Below, one piece after another: positions 1 through 10,146 of a stretch of DNA of 17,528 bases (the stretch's first letter is position 1; each line of letters begins with the position of its first letter). Below the pieces are notes generated by a model. It made no database searches. It worked only from the letters and a program-made list of their open reading frames with translations, and was not told where the DNA came from. The position numbers were made by a program, and so were the translations under genes. The stretch covers positions 1-17,528 of the forward strand of contig WOGZ01000524.1 of the NCBI GenBank assembly GCA_009733775.1. The letters are read 5' to 3'. This DNA is from Alectoria sarmentosa (Eukaryota; Ascomycota; Lecanoromycetes; Lecanorales; Parmeliaceae).

Positions 1-1040
1 AATCACAATTCGTTTCAAATTTGCATAAAATTTATAAATTTAATAAATAATTAAACTTAAAATTTCGATTTCAAAAAAAAAATTCTAATTTTAAAGAAAT
101 TTTAAAAAAAATTCTAAAAAAAGAATTTGAAACAAAAAGTTTAAAAATTAAAACAAAACATCAATTTTTTGTATTTTGAATAAAATATATAAATTTAATG
201 TCTTTATAATTTTAATGTATTTATAATTTAAATGCATTAATAAATTTAATATTTTAATTCGAAGAGAGAGAAAGTAAAAGAAAAAAAGAAAAAAAAATTA
301 ATCGGCGTTAAGTCTTAAGTTCGTTTCGCCGCCTTCGTTTGTTTTTAAATATCATGAATTTAATTCATGAGCTTTAACTTGTTTGAATTTAAAAAAATAA
401 ATCGATATGTAAAGTTATATCGAATTCGAAATAAAGAAAAAAGTAAATTATAACGCTTTAATTTCAATTTTTTTTTTAAAAAAGTACATTATTAAGTTCG
501 ACGATTTAAAAAACGATTTTTTTTTTATAAAAGTCAAAGATAACTAAATATTGAAAAAGAATATAAATCGATTTTTATTTAAATGTAAAATATATAAAAA
601 CCTATTTTTAACGCAGCTTTTTATTTTAAGAAATAATATAATATAATATTTATTATTATTATTAATATAACTGCGTTTTAAAAATAAAATTTAATAGCAA
701 ATAAAATTTTCGTTAAAAATAAAAAATAAACAACGTTACTTATTTAAATAATATAAAAGATATTTTTTTATTTTAATTTTATAAAATAACGAAAAATGAT
801 TATTGAAAATTAAAAATATTTATCGTAATCGAAATGAAAAGCTTAAAAAAAACTTATATTACTTTAACATCGAAAATGAAAATCTGAACTTACAACTTCT
901 CGTCGCAGGCGCAATGAATTTTAATAACAAATTAATCTCTTTCTTTAATTTAAATATATAAATATAATTCAATAGTTTAAAGTATATATTTATTATTCAG
1001 ACATAGTTTGAGATGAGTTAAATTAGCTAGGTATCCTCTC
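1..1040. repeat. AT-rich, RIP-like block
   Basis: This stretch is almost entirely A and T, with long A and T runs and no open reading frame of any length. The few C residues mostly sit in CpG (for example tcg, acg and cgcc near 300-340 and 490-520), while CpA and TpG are scarce. That is what RIP leaves behind, because RIP converts CpA to TpA on both strands of repeated DNA. The block is therefore probably an old, heavily mutated transposon, but no terminal repeats or coding remnants survive for me to name it. A small GC-richer patch lies at about 895-915. Normal composition resumes at about 1020-1100. Confidence 0.75.
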
Positions 1041-1290
1041 TCTATGATTTCAATAGCTTCAAGACATGGACACTATCTCTATTTTTGAGAGAGAGTATTC
1101 GTGGGTCTGTTAGAGCTGACAAAAGCAAAGGATTTCTTCTTGCCGTGCCCTGGAGAGGCTCAGCCTCGTGCGGCTGACTGTATTTTCTTAAATGAAATGA
1201 ACAATTCCACAGTCAAAATGTCTTTGTGCCTGCGATTGCTACTCGAGCTTCAATCTCCTCGTATAATTGCCCAGCCACTCTTCTCGCCCG

Positions 1291-3096
1291 ATGACTTTAT
1301 ATCCCGGTTCCATATTCGAGCATTGGTTGAATTTCGACGGCACAACCTTGCCCATCATTCGACCGTGCCAATCCGTCGAGTTCAACAAGACCGTTTACCC
1401 CAACGAGACTGATTACGAATACGATCACACCTATTGTTCGCTCATACTGAACGAGATCGGTTGTGCGCATGTGTGTAACGAGAGCCTCGCCCTCTTTGAA
1501 CCCAGCAACAATGCCACGCTGACCACTTGCGGGCTGTGGACGACCTTAGTCGGTGCGGCCACGTATCAGGGACCCGACAATTCCCTTGTCCTCGACGACA
1601 ACGGCACTTTTGCTCCTCTCTTGGAACCGTTCCAACCGGTCGGATTTGACGAGAGCGTCGTTCAGTACGCGTCATTTTACTCGGACAATATCAGCGCCTG
1701 TCTCGTGGATATTTATGTTTTCGTCAAAAAGGGTTTTAGCGTCGAGGAGGTCGTAGTGCCTATTGACCGCACGAGGAATAACTTATTTGTCTTTGGATCC
1801 GGACCCGGCTCGTTCAATTCCATTCTGACCTCGCTAAGAAGTTGTCTCGATCAAATCTGTTCCGCTGTCACATTGAACACAGACCTTACCGGGATAGGGG
1901 TAAGACTTGCAGTGGAACGAAAACGAACAGGAGACTGATTTGCTCGGCCCAGGTCTTTGTATCCTTCATTATACAGTCGGGAATCGCGCTCGTCGCTCTT
2001 GCTGCTTTGCTGATGTTCGAGCTGTTGCAGCATTTGGAAGAAGACGCGGTGAAGGTGCACAAGGAAGCATTGCTCGAAGCGCTCGTCGACTTTCACAAAG
2101 CGCAATGCTACTTCTCGAGCACGATGCAAATCACGGCGCTCCTGCTCTACTACCAGAGCACGACCACCCAAGATTTCCTTGACTCCAATGCGACGATCCT
2201 TCTGGCCACAAGTGGGTTTCTCCCCATCGTCTTGACCTTGGCGTGCATCATACGCTACGGACGTCCTTCTTGGTATCTGTTCATATTATCACTCGTCAGT
2301 TTTGCGCTCGCTACCACCACACTAGGAAGCTATCAAGGTTCTGTGGCACCAGCACCTGAGTCGACGTGTTTATTTTTCTCTAGCGTCATAACCCCGTCAT
2401 GCCAGTTCTTGACCGACCCGCCCGGTGACCCTGCCTTGGTTCATTTTTCTAGGGAACTTCCTCCGGACCTTCATGCCCTTGTTATAGTCCAACCAGTCTC
2501 AAGACCTGTCTGGGCGGTATGGACGAATTGTGCGTGTTGGCTATTGTATTGCTGTTGGGCCACCTGTAGGGACATTACGCAGGGCTACAGGGTCTGGGCC
2601 GGAAACATCCTGCAGTAGCCGGCAAGATCCATACATTTGGTGAATATCGACTCCTGGCCCTCGTATACATCCTCCCCTAGTCGGCGTGCTTCGCCTACCA
2701 GTTCTACCTTTTCGGCATCTTTGTGACAAATTCCTTGATCTCAACAACGTGGACCTTTGGTCAAATCATTGCGGCTACCATCTGGGTTCCTTCGGTTGTC
2801 GAGTATGCTTATATCGAACGCAGTAAGTCCACACACACCGTCTCATCGATCACATGCCTCGCTCATTAGCGGAACTGGACGGGATCGGGACCGCGTCCAA
2901 GTATCGATATCCTTCTCCACTACAGGTGATGAGGGTAATCGTGGGGCAATCAATCACAATGGCCCACCTGCATCCGCCTGAGCCACCAGGCGCCCGTGAC
3001 AATGCCTCTGCGTCGCAAGCAGATCGTCGGTCTCTGCTTCATTCCAAGAGCGTCCCACATGACCAGAGATTGGAGGGGACCGAAGGTGCGGCTTAG
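1291..3096 (+). CDS. Uncharacterised fungal polytopic membrane protein with glycosylated ectodomain; possibly decayed
   Basis: I recognise the general fungal family but no named function. The first ATG that suits the frame is at 1291. Exon 1 (1291-1899) gives about 203 residues with at least six N-glycosylation sequons (NKT, NET, NES, NAT, NGT, NIS) and several cysteines, so a lumenal or extracellular domain. A canonical 53-bp intron (1900-1952, GTAAGA...CCCAG) leads into exon 2, which starts with a helix (VFVSFIIQSG...) and holds about four transmembrane segments. The 3' part reads GEYRLLALVYILP, then SACFAYQFYLFGIF, then TFGQIIAATIWVPSVVEYAYI, which is typical of the family's last helices. 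A 47-bp intron (2823-2869, GTAAGT...TTAG) joins the tail, which ends at 3096. The middle is uncertain. A 53-bp intron at 2517-2569 restores the frame but removes a helix-like stretch (ELCVLAIVLLLGHL). A TAG at 2678-2680 interrupts the conserved helix unless it closes a 66-bp intron (2615-2680). The gene may therefore be a pseudogene. Confidence 0.6.
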
Positions 3097-3201
3097 ATCC
3101 ATTCATTAGGGAGATTTCCGTTTAGCAGGATTTTACACAACACTAATTTCTAGGTTTTGCGATTTGAACTCAATATTAAGAGTAATAAATTTAGGCTGGC
3201 A

Positions 3202-3260
3202 TTACGCGTATACCCCCGGTCCATTAGGCGTATACCCTCATGTCTGTTAGGCGTATACTC
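3202..3260. repeat. Three tandem copies of a 22-23 bp unit (TTAGGCGTATACYC)
   Basis: The core TTAsGCGTATACyC occurs three times in the same orientation at about 3202-3215, 3224-3237 and 3247-3260, so the period is 22 then 23 bp. The array sits in the GC-normal margin directly before the AT-rich block that starts at about 3270. It could be the subterminal repeat of the element that became that block, or a small minisatellite. I found no matching inverted copy at the far end of the block, near 4215. Confidence 0.65.
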
Positions 3261-3269
3261 TCTTTAATT

Positions 3270-4215
3270 CGATTAGCGATTATTAAAAAACTATATAAAT
3301 CAGATATAAATTTCGCATAAAGATAATCGCGGAAATTTTCGATGATAGCAATGCAATAATAAAATAAATCTTTTCAAATCTTTTAAAAAAAAAGTCATTA
3401 AACAATTTCACATCGTGAAATAGCAAAATCTTTGAATTTTCTTATTACGTTTAATATCAACATTTTATAACTTAGCTTCGAATTTTTTAAAAACGATTTT
3501 CGATATAAAATAAATAAATCTTTATTAACTTTATATCTTCAAGTTTTTATTTATACATTTTTTATTTTTTAATAACATCGTCGTTAAAGATTTCTTTTAT
3601 TTTAATAATCTATATAATCGCTCGCAATAATTTTTTATAATTTAAGTAAACGCGCGTATAAATAATTAATTAATTAACATTTCTTTTTTAATTCGTTAAA
3701 TAATATAAATAAAATAAATAAAATAACTTAATTATTATATTATATAAATATATTAAATAAAATAATTAAGTGAAAAGAAAATATATATATATATTAAAAG
3801 ATTTTTAAATAATTGTAAACATTTTTATTAAAACACGTTAAATTCAATTAAAAAATGTAAAATACGCTCGTAAAAAGAAAAAAAAAAAGAAAAAAAAAGT
3901 GATATTATAAAAAAGACGCGCGCTCGTTAAAAATTTAAGTTTATTTAAAATTAACATAAATATTTAAATTGATATAAATTATAAATATAATATAAATATA
4001 TAAATATAAATTGAAAAAATATTATAAAAGTTATTAATTTAAAAATTTGATTTATTTAAATTTCAATTAATTTAAAATAGTATATAATAATATTAAAATA
4101 TTGAATTAATTAGTTAATTAAAAGTAATGCGTTTGTTCGTTTAATCTCTCTTTTTTTTCGCACGATTATAACGAATTCACGTTTTTTAACGATTTTTTTT
4201 TTTTCAAACAGTATA
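3270..4215. repeat. AT-rich, RIP-like block
   Basis: Composition is the same as at the left end of the window: long A/T runs, no open frame, and residual C mostly in CpG (acgcgcgt, atcgtcg, acgcgcgctcg). The block lies between the 3' ends of two convergent genes and stops about 10 bases before the stop codon of the minus-strand transporter, so the transporter's 3' UTR must lie in AT-rich DNA. It is probably a RIP-mutated transposon; no recognisable termini or coding remains were found. Confidence 0.75.
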
Positions 4216-4225
4216 TATGCTCTCT

Positions 4226-5987
4226 TTATTTCTTTGATCCGACTACCCCGACTCTATGCAGGCCTACGAAACTCACACACACAGCCGTAATGCATAATCC
4301 AGAGAAGAACCAATACGCCGCCCGATACCCCGCCATCAATGCATCCGACCTTCCATCGACTCCTCCTCCCTTATACGCCCTACCTGTAACCGTCTCTGCG
4401 ATTAAGATCGCCATTGTCATTCCGATCGCATTGCCCAGCTGTGCGATTGTATTGAAAACTCCGCCCGCCAAAGCTTGCGTCTCTGTTGGAAATGAAGCCG
4501 TGATCAGCAGGTTTGAGATTGTGAACGAGGCGTCCGCCCCCATTGGGTTTAGGAATATAGCTGGGAACGCCGCCTCCCAGTAGATCCAGCGCCGATTTAC
4601 GAGCGCCATCAAAATCGGCGCTGTGCAGCTTATCAGCGTTGCACTCGCGATGATCAAATCCGCGCGTACTCGGTGCACGATGAATCCCATTACGACGCTG
4701 GCGATGATTCCTGAGACGGGTCCTGGGATGAAGCGCAGGGCCGCTTGGAGGGCGGACAGACCTTGCACTTGCTGAAAGAAGAGGTTTGTTATTTGTTCGA
4801 AGGCGTTGAAGGAGCCCCAGATCAGAAATACGTTCATGCAGATGCATGTGAAGATGCGGTTGCGCCAGAGGCTGTTAGGGATCAGAGCTGGGCGCCCGAG
4901 CCGCTCCTGACGGTTGACCCATAGTACGAAGGTCGGAATCAGGAGGAGCCCGAGGGCAAGGAGGAGAATGGTAACAGGGCGTTTAATGGCAAGAGTTGTG
5001 CCCGTAAGTGACCTGTGCATTATTAGCGAGCCAGAGCAATCGAATTTGGGGGCAGGGCCGCCGAGGGGGGAAATTCACGCGAGGACATAGGACAGCATTG
5101 CAAGCAATGTGCTCGCAATCACAACCCCGATCCAGTCAACCTGGGTCCCCAGCCGTCGACACGTGTCTCGTTGATTCGGCTGCAGCGTTCTTGGAAGCTG
5201 CCAGGCCGCCAATCCAAGCACAAGAAAGTTCACCATCGCCACAATGTAAAAACCCCAGCGCCACCCTATTGTCCCCGCCAATAGCCCTCCCAGCAATAAT
5301 CCCGCACCGAATCCGGTAGGATTACCGCCTCCCATCGATGCAAACGCAAAGGTTCGTTTTCGGCCCGGCGCGAATGTGTGATTGATGGTGCTGACGGCTG
5401 AGGGGAGGCAGAATGATGATGATATTCCCGTAAAAGCGCGAAAAATATTCAGCTGCGTGCCGGTACGGGAGAGACCGCACGCGAGGGATGAGAGACCTTG
5501 TAGGAGGCAGCCGAGGAGATAGAGCCGTCTACTGCCGAAGATGTCCGCAAGGGAGCCTAAGAGAAGGAGGGTGCAGCCGCATGTGAGGGATTGGATGGAT
5601 TGTGGCCTAGGGATCGCAGTCAGTGTTGACGCAATACCAGCCATCTGGGGAGGCGACACTCATTTATAGTTTCCTTGGGTACGTCACTCATGAAGTTCAG
5701 ACGGAGTGAAGTACGCACCATAGAATCAGACTTGACTTAAGGTGCAAGTCCCGCGCGATAATGGGGATCCCAACAGTGACCAGCCCGTTGAGGAAACAGC
5801 TGATTGCGGTCACGACGGTCACACTCGAGATGATAATGATGGTCTGCCCCTGACTGACTGCTTCATACTGTTGAGAACTGTTGCCATGCTCATCAATTTC
5901 AACATCTCCCAGGGCGAGATTGTCTGACGTTGGAAGTGCTGGGATGGGCACCAAAGAGGAAGCCTCCGCCTTCGCCTGCTGAGCCAT
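4226..5987 (-). CDS. MFS drug:H+ antiporter-like transporter (DHA2-type, 14 helices)
   Basis: This is a proton-coupled plasma-membrane exporter of the major facilitator superfamily. Three exons were deduced on the minus strand: 5987-5719, 5606-5079 and 5012-4226. They are joined by introns of 112 bp (GTGCGT...CCTAG) and 66 bp (GTGAAT...CACAG), giving 527 residues with no internal stop. The first splice rebuilds LILW/PQSIQSLTCGC, and the second rebuilds SYVLA/SLTGTTLAIKRP. A hydrophilic N-terminus of about 50 residues precedes TM1 (TIIIISSVTVVTAISCFL). The loop GSLADIFGSRRLYLLG is MFS motif A, and GFGAGLLLGGLLAGTIGWRWGF resembles the antiporter motif C region. The length and about 14 hydrophobic segments fit DHA2-type drug and metabolite efflux pumps. 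The substrate cannot be read from sequence. It lies head-to-tail behind the next transporter gene and could serve the metabolite made by the enzymes at the right end, but that is inference. Confidence 0.88.
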
Positions 5988-6289
5988 TCATATAATGTGG
6001 TATATATATAAAGGCTTTAAAATGATAGGACTTTTTTAGAAAATGCGCTGGTAAGGCAGACCTCTGCGGGGCTGGGAGGATATAAGAGCAATCGCGACCA
6101 CGTCTAGGAGATTGACGGGCAGGCACCATTATGTAATCACTTATTATTCTATTAAGTTTCGTTGAAGCTATGGGATTTCTTGTTTTCGGGTCAAGTGAGA
6201 AGCAGAGCAGGTATTTCGATTATTCTAAAACGCTAAGCCTGTAGCTAAAGGAGCATTCTGTCTACACCGTCTCGTAATGATGCACTTCA
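5988..6289 (-). promoter_or_regulatory. Short intergenic region with TATA-like box upstream of the DHA2-type transporter
   Basis: About 300 bp separate the stop of the second transporter gene from the start of the first; both are on the minus strand. A TATATATATA run lies at about 6001-6010, only 14-23 bases upstream of the chosen ATG (5985-5987). That is too close for a normal TATA-to-start distance plus leader, so either transcription starts elsewhere or the run is not a functional TATA box. No other open frame or repeat was seen here. Confidence 0.35.
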
Positions 6290-7982
6290 TCAGGTGAAAC
6301 TCATACTCGTCCTTGAGGACGCAATGGGTCCGCTCCAAGTCCTCAAGTTCTTTCCACTCGTCTGCAGTGGTAGAATAAACAGCAGCATAGAGCCGAAACA
6401 GATTGCCGCTTCGATCCCAAAACACACATTTGCCCCCGAAACCTCAACCCACTTCGCTTGAAAGTACGTAACCACCCCACCTCCGATTGCTCTTGCCACA
6501 TTCAGCCACGCAGCTACCTCACCAGCACCTTCGAGATACGAATCTAACAAGTAGGCATTCAGTCCCACTGTCGTGATCATCAACCCAAAGACGTAGAGGC
6601 CCCAGGCAAGGGCCGCAACCATGTAATGATAATTCTGCTGATAGCAGAAGCCGAAGAGAACCAGGCCGACCACACTGCAGGGAATAGCCAGCCAGAGAAC
6701 AATGAGACGCGCTTCCGGTTCGAAGCCACGGTGGTGTTGAATGTAAATATTTGCAATGAAATTGTGCAGCCAATGCCCAATGACTTCGCCGAGGATCACA
6801 GCCACCATGGGCGTGAAGTAGAAAAATCCTGGTTGTACGTCAGCTTGTATCGTATTGGAAGGCGAGCTGATTCTTACCGATGTTGGTGGGACCGAAGTCG
6901 TATTTTGTGGTCAAGTACTCGGCAAGGGTATTGTTGATACCGACGTTCCACGCGAAGATCACAGTGTAGTACAGTGTGCAAGACAACACGGGTATCTTTA
7001 ATATAGCTTTGAGAGGAACCATCAGCGCTTGGGAGAATTTGGCTCGCTGTCGGCGTGATTCCCACTGCTCAGTACCGACGACCCGCATCCATCGAGCTTT
7101 CCGCATAGGTTGATGCTCAGCGCCAGCTCACGGTCGCGGTCATAAATGCTGCCAGCTGGGGCCCGAGGAAGGGCGCCAGCACGAAAAAGGAGGACCAGAG
7201 ATTTATTTTCTGGCTGCAGTGCTGGTCAGTAGAGCAGCATGGTTAGTGGATAGAATTAGGACTCACGCGTGCTGATGCAGGAAGAACATGTCTTGTATAT
7301 ATATCAGACCGCTCTACCAGGTCAAGTCAGCTCCCAATCTCGTCGTGAAGATCGTTGAGTTGCCATTACCACCAGTGCAACCGCGTCAAACAAGGAATTC
7401 ATGATCCGCGCCCCCAAGAACGATTCAAAAGTCGGCGCGCCTGCGCACCAGGCGGCGGTCGCGAAAGAGATCACCATCAGCCAGAAAAGCACCGGTAAAC
7501 GCCCGAAAAAGGTCGACAGCGTGGCAGCAATGAGTCCCCCGCCGGCGAGACTTAACGTCGCGCCTACGAGAGATTGACTGACCGTTTCTACGGATGTGTG
7601 CCAGTAGCTGTTTAATTTGCTGGCTCAGCTTCTCACTGTTCCATGGTGTATTTATCGTAGTGTCCTGCTTCGAAAGAGGGGAAAAGGACACTCACTTGGA
7701 TTGTGGGATTTGCGTTGATGCTCCCGAGGCAGCGCCATAGTCCGGCAGAAATGCCGTCGCGGACAATATGAACAGAGTGATGTGTTTCTTCGACCAGCTC
7801 CAGTTGAGTGGATCCAGCTGGCTGTCGCTGGGCTCGGGGATGAGGACCAGTTCACCCCCAGCGGGTGCCGCCGCTAAACTGGCATGCTCTCTGGGCGTGT
7901 CGGATTCGCCTTCATCTTTGAGGTCTGCCTGACCCGACTCAAGGTTTTTCGAATAATCCGCTTCCATCTCTTCTGTTGACAT
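6290..7982 (-). CDS. MFS transporter (DHA1-like) with an internal deletion; possibly inactive
   Basis: This is a second exporter-type MFS protein, of a different family from its neighbour. Deduced exons are 7982-7696, 7607-7370, 7313-7267, 7213-7132 or onward, then ...-6878 and 6828-6290. Introns are 88, 56, 53 (branch site CACTAAC) and 49 bp, all GT-AG. The N-terminal LVLIPEPSDSQLDPLNWSW and DYGAASGASTQIPQS, the loop STFFGRLPVLFWLM, the YYTVIFAWNVGINNTL helix and the C-terminal GKNLRTWSGP are typical of this fungal family. The defect follows LGPQLAAFMTATVSWR: instead of the next helix there is a TGA (7117-7119), then a different frame that resumes in the conserved loop RWMRVVGTEQWESRRQR. Roughly 35 residues, about one helix, are missing. 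A 67-bp GTGAGC...GAGCAG intron (7065-7131) would rejoin the frame and give 459 residues, but also discards conserved loop sequence. Expression of a shortened protein is possible; normal 12-helix topology is not. Confidence 0.75.
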
Positions 7983-9110
7983 AGATACAAGTAGATTTTC
8001 ACCTAATCTGAAAGTCAGCTGAACAGGTAGGAGAGTAATCGAAAGCGTAAGAACAAGCCCCACCAAGCGGTTTTATTTCCTGCTCCAGTAATTTTGCTAC
8101 CTGAGCTGAATTCTCTAGTGTCATGAATTCGGACGCAATTTTGATACTAGAGCGCCATGTATCCTCATCCGGTGCTGCCTGATCAGCCAATGCAACGGAG
8201 CAGCAAATTGATGCTGCGCAATTGGTTGGAGAGAACCCTACGCACGGCCGGCGGGAAGCACGATCCGCGTGCGCATACGTATCTCTTACACTAGCAGTTG
8301 AGATCGTGGTGGTTGCATGACCGCATATGCGTTATTTGAAGTAGGGCCGTGGCTTTCGGAGACTTTTTTTTTGAAATTCATTACGTTTCGTATTAGACGC
8401 TAGTAACTATCTTTACGTTGTACCGGTCTGCACTTTGGAGGTAGGTCAGGACTAGGATCTCAAGCAGGCGTGGTCTATCTTAAATTTCGGTATATCTCTA
8501 ATATCACGTCTTCATACTACACAACGCAGGATTCAGTCTCCGTCGTAACATCTTCCTCCATCATAGAATCGTCGTTTCCCCTCATATCAGAGAATGGGGA
8601 GGGAGGAGAGCAATAGCCAGAGCCTAGATTCATGGCCTTAAGCACCGCGATGCATTTGCTCTTGTCACAAAATCAACTCACCGCAAAAACTCGCGAGATT
8701 CGGGAAGACCGGCAGAGCGTAGCCAATCGCAAGCCTCTGTTACTGATCGCCACCTAGGTCATCTCCGTTTGTGACATGCGAATAGTGGAGAAATTGGCTT
8801 CATAGAGACCTCCGTTTCTTCTCCACGTAAGTGCATAAAATAGAGCTTTTTAAGGGACGGAACTCGGCCACTAGGCGCATAGCTAACCGCCCTCGATCCT
8901 CGGTATGATGCCTGGTTTCCGTGATAGCGCCCGCACAGTCGACAATCAATCAACGCTAATGCGTGTCAGCTTATTCGGTTTCAGGGTGCGAATCGATATG
9001 CGTGCCCTTCTTGTTATCATTTATTGGAATTCGCAGACATGCAAGTCATTCATGCACCTCGTCGTCATGTGAGCCGATCAATTCCTCTAAGGCTGCAGAA
9101 AACGGCTCCG
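7983..9110. other. Intergenic region with no supported gene
   Basis: This region of roughly 1.1 kb lies upstream of the minus-strand transporter and contains no ATG-initiated frame with protein-like features. A readable minus-strand stretch at 7999-8190 lacks an in-frame upstream ATG and I could not assign it. Composition is normal apart from a short T run at 8364-8372. The part nearest 7983 should hold the transporter's promoter, but no clear TATA box was identified. Confidence 0.5.
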
Positions 9111-9119
9111 AATACTTTA

Positions 9120-9735
9120 ATTGTAAAGGATGCGTGTGAGAATCTCAAGCTGTGCCTTCAAGCAATTCGCACGAGCATTTCCATTGTTGAGCGTGTTTGA
9201 GGGATTTCTTTGTTTCGAGGCAAACCTGCAGAAAACGTGAGTCGATAACTGATGCCCACTTCTGCAACCATATATTTTCAAAATATGTCCACACGTTGTC
9301 AGAAAAGTTACCCCTCCTTTTGGCAAACGAAATTTGGCCTGAAATCAGCACTAGTGTAATCTCGGAATAATGTAAAATAAATGTACGGTACGGTCCCGTT
9401 CTGTAACCATGAAATTTTGAAATACATGACTATATCACCCATGGATGTCGAATATTCTTGTGTGCTTAGCGCCCAGTTGGCTGAAAACAAGCCTCGAGGG
9501 TCGATTTAATATATTTTAAACTGCAATGCAACTTTGTAGGCGAAAATACGCGAAAATAGGGTTCCAGAATGGAACCGTATGTATACAAGACGCTAACTTG
9601 CAAGTATGTGGACATATATTAAAACATGTGGTTGGAGAACTAGGCCTAACATTAAATGTGTGGGAGGCATTTTTTTGATGTGCCTGAAGGCAAGGCTGCA
9701 AAGATACGCATTCGACTGCTTCAATGGTCAAGGGT
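9120..9735. repeat. Diverged inverted duplication (probable transposon relic)
   Basis: The reverse complement of about 9120-9420 can be aligned, in order, with 9545-9735. The clearest blocks are GGTTACAGAACGGGACCGTA (complement of about 9385-9407) against GGTTCCAGAATGGAACCGTA (about 9559-9578); TGTGGACATATTTTGAAAAT against TGTGGACATATATTAAAACA (about 9607-9627); and CTTGAAGGCACAGCTTGAGA against CCTGAAGGCAAGGCTGCAAA (about 9683-9703). The left arm is longer because of several indels. About 120 bp of unrelated sequence separates the arms. No target duplication was found. Short open frames on both arms share the string CGHILK, so the ancestral sequence may have been coding, but I cannot name the protein. 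Confidence 0.55.
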
Positions 9736-10146
9736 ATGCAGGGTCTTCATGTTTGGGCGGCTGAGCCAAGTCGCGGACACTGACCCAATATGAGGGGCGC
9801 CAATGATATGGAGAACCAAGCAGGCAATCCGAGCCCTTTTTTATCACGCACCCTCGTCCCCAAAGTCTTACATACTGATCATTCAAGGTCCCGTGACGGA
9901 GCAATGTCCAAATACGTGTGGGCCCATAGACGTACGTCTAGATGTCTAGCAGGCATCATTGCTATCGGATCAGCCCATTCCACGGCGTAGGAGGATTCAG
10001 GTGAGGTGAGCCGTAGTGAGGTCGTCATTTGCATACATTCTGCCTCTCTCTCAAATATTAAGCCAGTATTTCTCAATAAGAACGGCTCTAGTTTTCGAGA
10101 CAATTTTTTTCTTAACATTTGCGACGCTGAGATCAATCAACTTGAA
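9736..10146 (+). promoter_or_regulatory. Upstream region of the rhodopsin-domain gene
   Basis: About 410 bp separate the inverted duplication from the next start codon. The reading frame used by the gene is open for about 140 bases upstream, but has no earlier ATG that fits family expectations. A small palindrome, ACGTACGT-like, lies within tagacgtacgtcta at about 9928-9941. No TATA box at a convincing distance was identified, so the promoter role is inferred from position only. Confidence 0.3.

Noticed and set aside
1442..1675. Minus-strand arginine-rich open frame opposite the first exon of the membrane-protein gene
   Set aside because: Its composition is typical of an antisense shadow, and the plus-strand reading has sequons and a clean downstream splice.
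4290..4583. Plus-strand open frame opposite the first MFS gene
   Set aside because: It is antisense to well-supported coding sequence with transporter motifs, so a shadow frame.
7999..8190. Minus-strand open stretch upstream of the second transporter that reads like a helical protein (TLENSAQVAKLLEQEIKPL)
   Set aside because: It begins at TTG and has no in-frame ATG upstream. It does not continue into a recognisable domain, and no splice into the transporter was needed.
9117..9731. Several 60-70 codon minus-strand frames that might encode a transposase fragment
   Set aside because: Only the short string CGHILK is shared between the arms. No catalytic motif could be aligned with confidence, so the stretch is listed only as an inverted duplication.
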